DNA of 9,362 nt from Planctomycetota bacterium (lineage in GTDB: Bacteria; Planctomycetota; Phycisphaerae; WQYP01). Below the pieces are notes generated by a model that was given only the letters and a program-made list of their open reading frames with translations, was not told where the DNA came from and did not search any database. Location: contig JAKBAC010000098.1 in NCBI GenBank assembly GCA_021809365.1, positions 1 to 9,362 of the forward strand, given 5' to 3'. Positions within the stretch are counted from its first letter, which is position 1. Every line of letters begins with the position of its first letter. Positions 6,506 through 9,362 of the stretch are shown here, in pieces. The translations under genes were made by a program, and so were the position numbers.

Positions 6506-7489
6506 CTATATCGGCAGGGGCGGGGCGGGAGCATCGGCAAGGCTTCGACATGTTGCAATATAATCGCTGACGCGCTGCTTGAATGCAGCATCAAGCTCAA
6601 AGGGAATCTCGGTAGCCAGCGGAATTCTTTCCCGGTCGGCGCGCAGGCAGAAAAGCTGCCCCGGCCCGGCCGGGCCGATGATCAGGTCGGTCAACAGCGG
6701 ACCGTTTGGGGGGCGATATTCAAACGCCATCAGCGGGCAGGGGCCGCCCAGCACACCCCGCAGCGATGCAATCCAAATTTTCGCGGAGAACCAGGGGGCA
6801 AAGCCCTCCATCGGCAAACGCAGTGTTTCCGTGCGGCCCGTGCCGCCCTGCCGGCCACAACTTTGAATGGCTTTCTCCAAACTATAGATAATGCGCACCG
6901 GTGCATCAGTCGCAGACTGATCCGCCGCCAATACACGGGCCATGTGTGCACCGGCGACGATGCGGTCCGCTTTACCGTCGGCCGGCGGCAGGGTACCGGT
7001 CAACTGATCCAGGCTATGCTGCGACGCCTGCACCGCCGACCGCACCGCAGACGATGTCGCCGCAGCACTTGCCTCATCCCGGAGCTTAAGAATCATCGGC
7101 CCAACTAGTTCCACCAAATCGGCCAGAGAATATCCCCTTGCCTGTACGGCGGTAACCAGCGGATAAAGGCTGCGGCCCTTGCCATCCCGCGATGCGGACA
7201 CCGACGCGAGAATGTAATAATCTTCAGCACTGTAAATAAGTAGATGATTAAATTCGTTTAATCGCTGGGATTCCGGCAGATGGGCCCAGGCACCCGAGTC
7301 GATATTCCCGCCGATGCCCTGCACATAGAAAAGATGTTTGAACGTCAGCATCTCCGGAAATTGATGCCCCACATCCTCCATGTGATCATCCCACCCGGGA
7401 TGCTTGCCGAAAACGGTCACGGCAAGCAGCGGCGGACGCCCGGCGGCAGGCATAATTTTGGCGGCGAACTTCTGAAAAAACTGACCCAA
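6506..7489 (-). CDS. TagF/ImpM-like type VI secretion accessory protein
   Basis: In Pseudomonas, TagF represses type VI secretion post-translationally. The 327-residue product resembles that family: a strand followed by FGKHPGWDDHMEDVG (27-41), at the place where classical TagF has a YGKLPSRGDF-type motif, then SRDGKGRSLYPLVTAV (100-115), matching the GR-x-FPL segment. The second half has the strand LLTDLIIGP (265-273). It is longer than many TagF proteins and the glycine motif differs, so it may be a divergent subfamily. There is no signal peptide or membrane helix, so it is probably cytoplasmic. The start is TTG at 7489 with GAAGG 7 nt upstream; the next in-frame ATG (7453) has no ribosome-binding site. 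It lies 39 nt after the tssM-like gene on the same strand, a pairing known from T6SS clusters. It ends (TAG at 6506-6508) 24 nt from the convergent lptC-like gene. Confidence 0.65.
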   Translation of the reverse strand: MGQFFQKFAAKIMPAAGRPPLLAVTVFGKHPGWDDHMEDVGHQFPEMLTFKHLFYVQGIGGNIDSGAWAHLPESQRLNEFNHLLIYSAEDYYILASVSASRDGKGRSLYPLVTAVQARGYSLADLVELVGPMILKLRDEASAAATSSAVRSAVQASQHSLDQLTGTLPPADGKADRIVAGAHMARVLAADQSATDAPVRIIYSLEKAIQSCGRQGGTGRTETLRLPMEGFAPWFSAKIWIASLRGVLGGPCPLMAFEYRPPNGPLLTDLIIGPAGPGQLFCLRADRERIPLATEIPFELDAAFKQRVSDYIATCRSLADAPAPPLPI

Positions 7490-7528
7490 GCGGACACCTT
7501 CTCATAAATACCCTGCGGGCATCGGTTG

Positions 7529-9362
7529 TTATTTCTTTTCCTTCGGCCATTGCGACAACGGCGGTAAGGCACGGGAAAACACCATCTCAAGCGTCATGGT
7601 ACGCAGCTTCTTAAACTGGTCCACCGTGTGAATGTGCACCAGCCAAGTCTTGCCGTCTTTGGTTGTTCCGCCGTAGCGCACCAGCAACTTCAAGGCCGCC
7701 CACGGCCCATGCAACACCAAGCTATGAGAAGGCTTGGTTCCCGCAACCGCTGGATCGGTCTCGTAGAAATTAAGCTTCAGGGTTTGTTGCGTCTTTTCGG
7801 GGATGGAAATGCTGCCCAGATCATCATTGGACAAAGACCGGAAACTTGCCGTTCCCAGACGTTTGCCGGCGTCGTTAATCGTTAAGTACGGCCAGATAAT
7901 TTCAACAGTATTATCATTGGCATCCTGCTTGATAGCCTGCGTAATAAGCAGCTTACACCGCAAAGCATTGCTCCCGTTGACGCCAAGAATCGCCGAGAGA
8001 ATTTGCCGGATCGCCGCGACCGTTGTGCGAGAATAGCCGAAATGCCAATAGGAAACATTCCCCTGCAGAATGCGAAGCTGCCGGTTAACCTGGGAATCCG
8101 GGGTGAGAATCTCATCCGCGGAGACAGCCTTGGGTAAGGCGGAAAAGTGTTTTGCCAAGGCTCGGATTTGCGCCGGCGACCATTCGTGTTTGAAACTCCT
8201 GTTCACGGCTGTGGGAATAAACAATGGAAAAAACGGCTTGGACTGCACACCGGTTAGAATGACGTTAGCCTGCTGCTGGCTTCTCTGCGCCAGCGTCCGT
8301 AAGCCGGCCAGTGTCACTGATTTAACATATTCCGAGGCAAAATCCGGCGTGGCGGCATTGCTGAGAATATAGCGATGATACAGGGTGTCCGGCGTTTCTG
8401 AGAGCAACTGATTACGAGCCGTATCCGGATTGCCGCTTAGCTGCGTCCAGCGATTAAAGCGATGACGCGTCGAACGCGCAAACAAAGGCGCATTGAGCAA
8501 TTGGATGCCGGCCTGAATATCAGCTTGTGCCGCAATGCGCCGTTGTGCCTGGGCCGCCGACGCGGGAACCGCCGCCAATGCCCGCGACACCCGATTACCA
8601 TAACTCTGCAGTGCCAGAAATAGCTGATCCACCTGCACGCCCTGCAATTGCTGTAGAAAAGTTTTCCAGTTATTGCCGGGGATCGCAACGGCTAAGCCGT
8701 CGGTGAGCGTGGCCAGCCAATATTGATAGTAGGCGCGGCGGTATGAATTCCACGCGGCAGCACCGGCGGTGTACCGGGCCAGCAATGTTGATGCGCCTAA
8801 CACCGGCACCGCACCAGCCGCGTTCGCCGCAGCCTGTCGCAACAGATGCCCCACCTCATACCAGCCGCTCAGCAAATCCCCAGCGCCCTGCGGATTAAAA
8901 CGCGGGTCAAAAGCTTTCCCAGCACCCGGAACAAACAGAATCATCGGTTTAATGACCGCCGCAGCCTGGGCCGTTTGCACCTGCTGCGCAACCGCCTGTT
9001 CGATCGTGGCCGCACTGGCCAGCGGATGGGAAACACATTGGCTGATCATCTGTTGAAGTCGGTAAGCCTGAATGGCCTGCATGGCCTTGCCGGCGGCGAT
9101 AACGGCCGCCTGATTGTAAGCTGCGGCGGTTGCCGGCCCGGCGGATTTTAAGGTGGCGGAAGTTTGCGTGATTGCCGCCAAGGCCTGCTGGGATTGCTGA
9201 TTAAACGCCTGGAAAAATGCTTTAGCATCCAGTACCGTTGTCACATCCGCGGGGGTTGAAACCAGCGCGGCAATGGCGGAATACATGTTTTGTCGCAGCG
9301 TAACTTCCCGATCCGCGCCTGCTCGGGCCAAAAATACCTGATCCAGGGCGGCAATCTGCGTT
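7529..9362 (-). CDS. tssM: TssM/IcmF-like type VI secretion membrane protein, partial (N-terminus beyond window)
   Basis: TssM is the inner-membrane core of the T6SS trans-envelope complex. This is its C-terminal, periplasmic part: about 610 residues, open to the right edge with no stop, so a TTG at 9331 is not the true start. Full family members have about 1100-1300 residues, with N-terminal membrane helices and often a Walker A motif, all outside the window. The visible part is mostly alpha-helical and Ala/Gln-rich, like the IcmF-related domain. It is followed by a segment with FFPLFIPTAVNRSF, then a beta-rich C-terminal domain. The family hallmark GPWAALKLL lies about 60 residues before the end; TssM proteins typically have GPWALFRLL there. 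The stop is TAA at 7529-7531 and the tagF-like gene follows after 39 nt. The assignment rests on this motif, overall composition and the neighbour. Confidence 0.7.
   Translation of the reverse strand, partial: TQIAALDQVFLARAGADREVTLRQNMYSAIAALVSTPADVTTVLDAKAFFQAFNQQSQQALAAITQTSATLKSAGPATAAAYNQAAVIAAGKAMQAIQAYRLQQMISQCVSHPLASAATIEQAVAQQVQTAQAAAVIKPMILFVPGAGKAFDPRFNPQGAGDLLSGWYEVGHLLRQAAANAAGAVPVLGASTLLARYTAGAAAWNSYRRAYYQYWLATLTDGLAVAIPGNNWKTFLQQLQGVQVDQLFLALQSYGNRVSRALAAVPASAAQAQRRIAAQADIQAGIQLLNAPLFARSTRHRFNRWTQLSGNPDTARNQLLSETPDTLYHRYILSNAATPDFASEYVKSVTLAGLRTLAQRSQQQANVILTGVQSKPFFPLFIPTAVNRSFKHEWSPAQIRALAKHFSALPKAVSADEILTPDSQVNRQLRILQGNVSYWHFGYSRTTVAAIRQILSAILGVNGSNALRCKLLITQAIKQDANDNTVEIIWPYLTINDAGKRLGTASFRSLSNDDLGSISIPEKTQQTLKLNFYETDPAVAGTKPSHSLVLHGPWAALKLLVRYGGTTKDGKTWLVHIHTVDQFKKLRTMTLEMVFSRALPPLSQWPKEKK

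Noticed and set aside
1..9362. CRISPR array, insertion sequence or phage genes
   Set aside because: No regularly spaced repeats with spacers, no transposase or integrase motifs and no phage structural proteins are seen on either strand.

Overview
The window looks like chromosomal DNA of a Gram-negative-type (diderm) bacterium with an LPS-like outer membrane. It holds the Kdo genes kdsD and kdsC, a lipopolysaccharide-export gene, and type VI secretion (T6SS) genes. The very long LptC/OstA-like protein, the unusual TagF-like protein, the short soluble TPR protein and the moderately high G+C make me suspect a Planctomycetota (Phycisphaerae-like) genome, but that is inference; no taxonomic marker gene is present.

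Layout. (1) 1-590, minus: N-terminal part of a tetratricopeptide-repeat (TPR) protein, cut by the left edge. (2) 699-1256, minus: an unrecognised protein of about 185 residues. (3) 1291-1363, minus: a complete tRNA-Glu(CTC) with a good sigma-70-type promoter just upstream (1379-1407). (4) 1364-1649: non-coding, with a heptamer tandem repeat and a GC-rich REP-like hairpin. (5) 1650-6481, plus: kdsD, kdsC and a giant lptC-like gene in the order known from the proteobacterial kdsD-kdsC-lptC-lptA-lptB locus. (6) 6506-9362, minus: tagF-like and tssM-like genes in one operon, with tssM cut by the right edge.

How the genes work together. KdsD makes arabinose-5-phosphate, the precursor of Kdo-8-phosphate, and KdsC dephosphorylates Kdo-8-phosphate to Kdo, the sugar that links lipid A to the core. 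The third gene should help carry finished LPS across the periplasm. Where lptA and lptB would be expected, the strand switches to the T6SS genes, so the roughly 1030-residue LptC/OstA-like protein may do the job of both LptC and LptA. The tssM product would be the inner-membrane T6SS channel component and the tagF product a regulator of that machine.

The most unusual spot is the start of the lptC-like gene. A textbook Shine-Dalgarno and ATG there open only an 11-codon frame, and the long gene appears to begin at a TTG just after it. I do not see a wholly new system; the rest is recognisable cell-envelope and secretion machinery in unusual forms.
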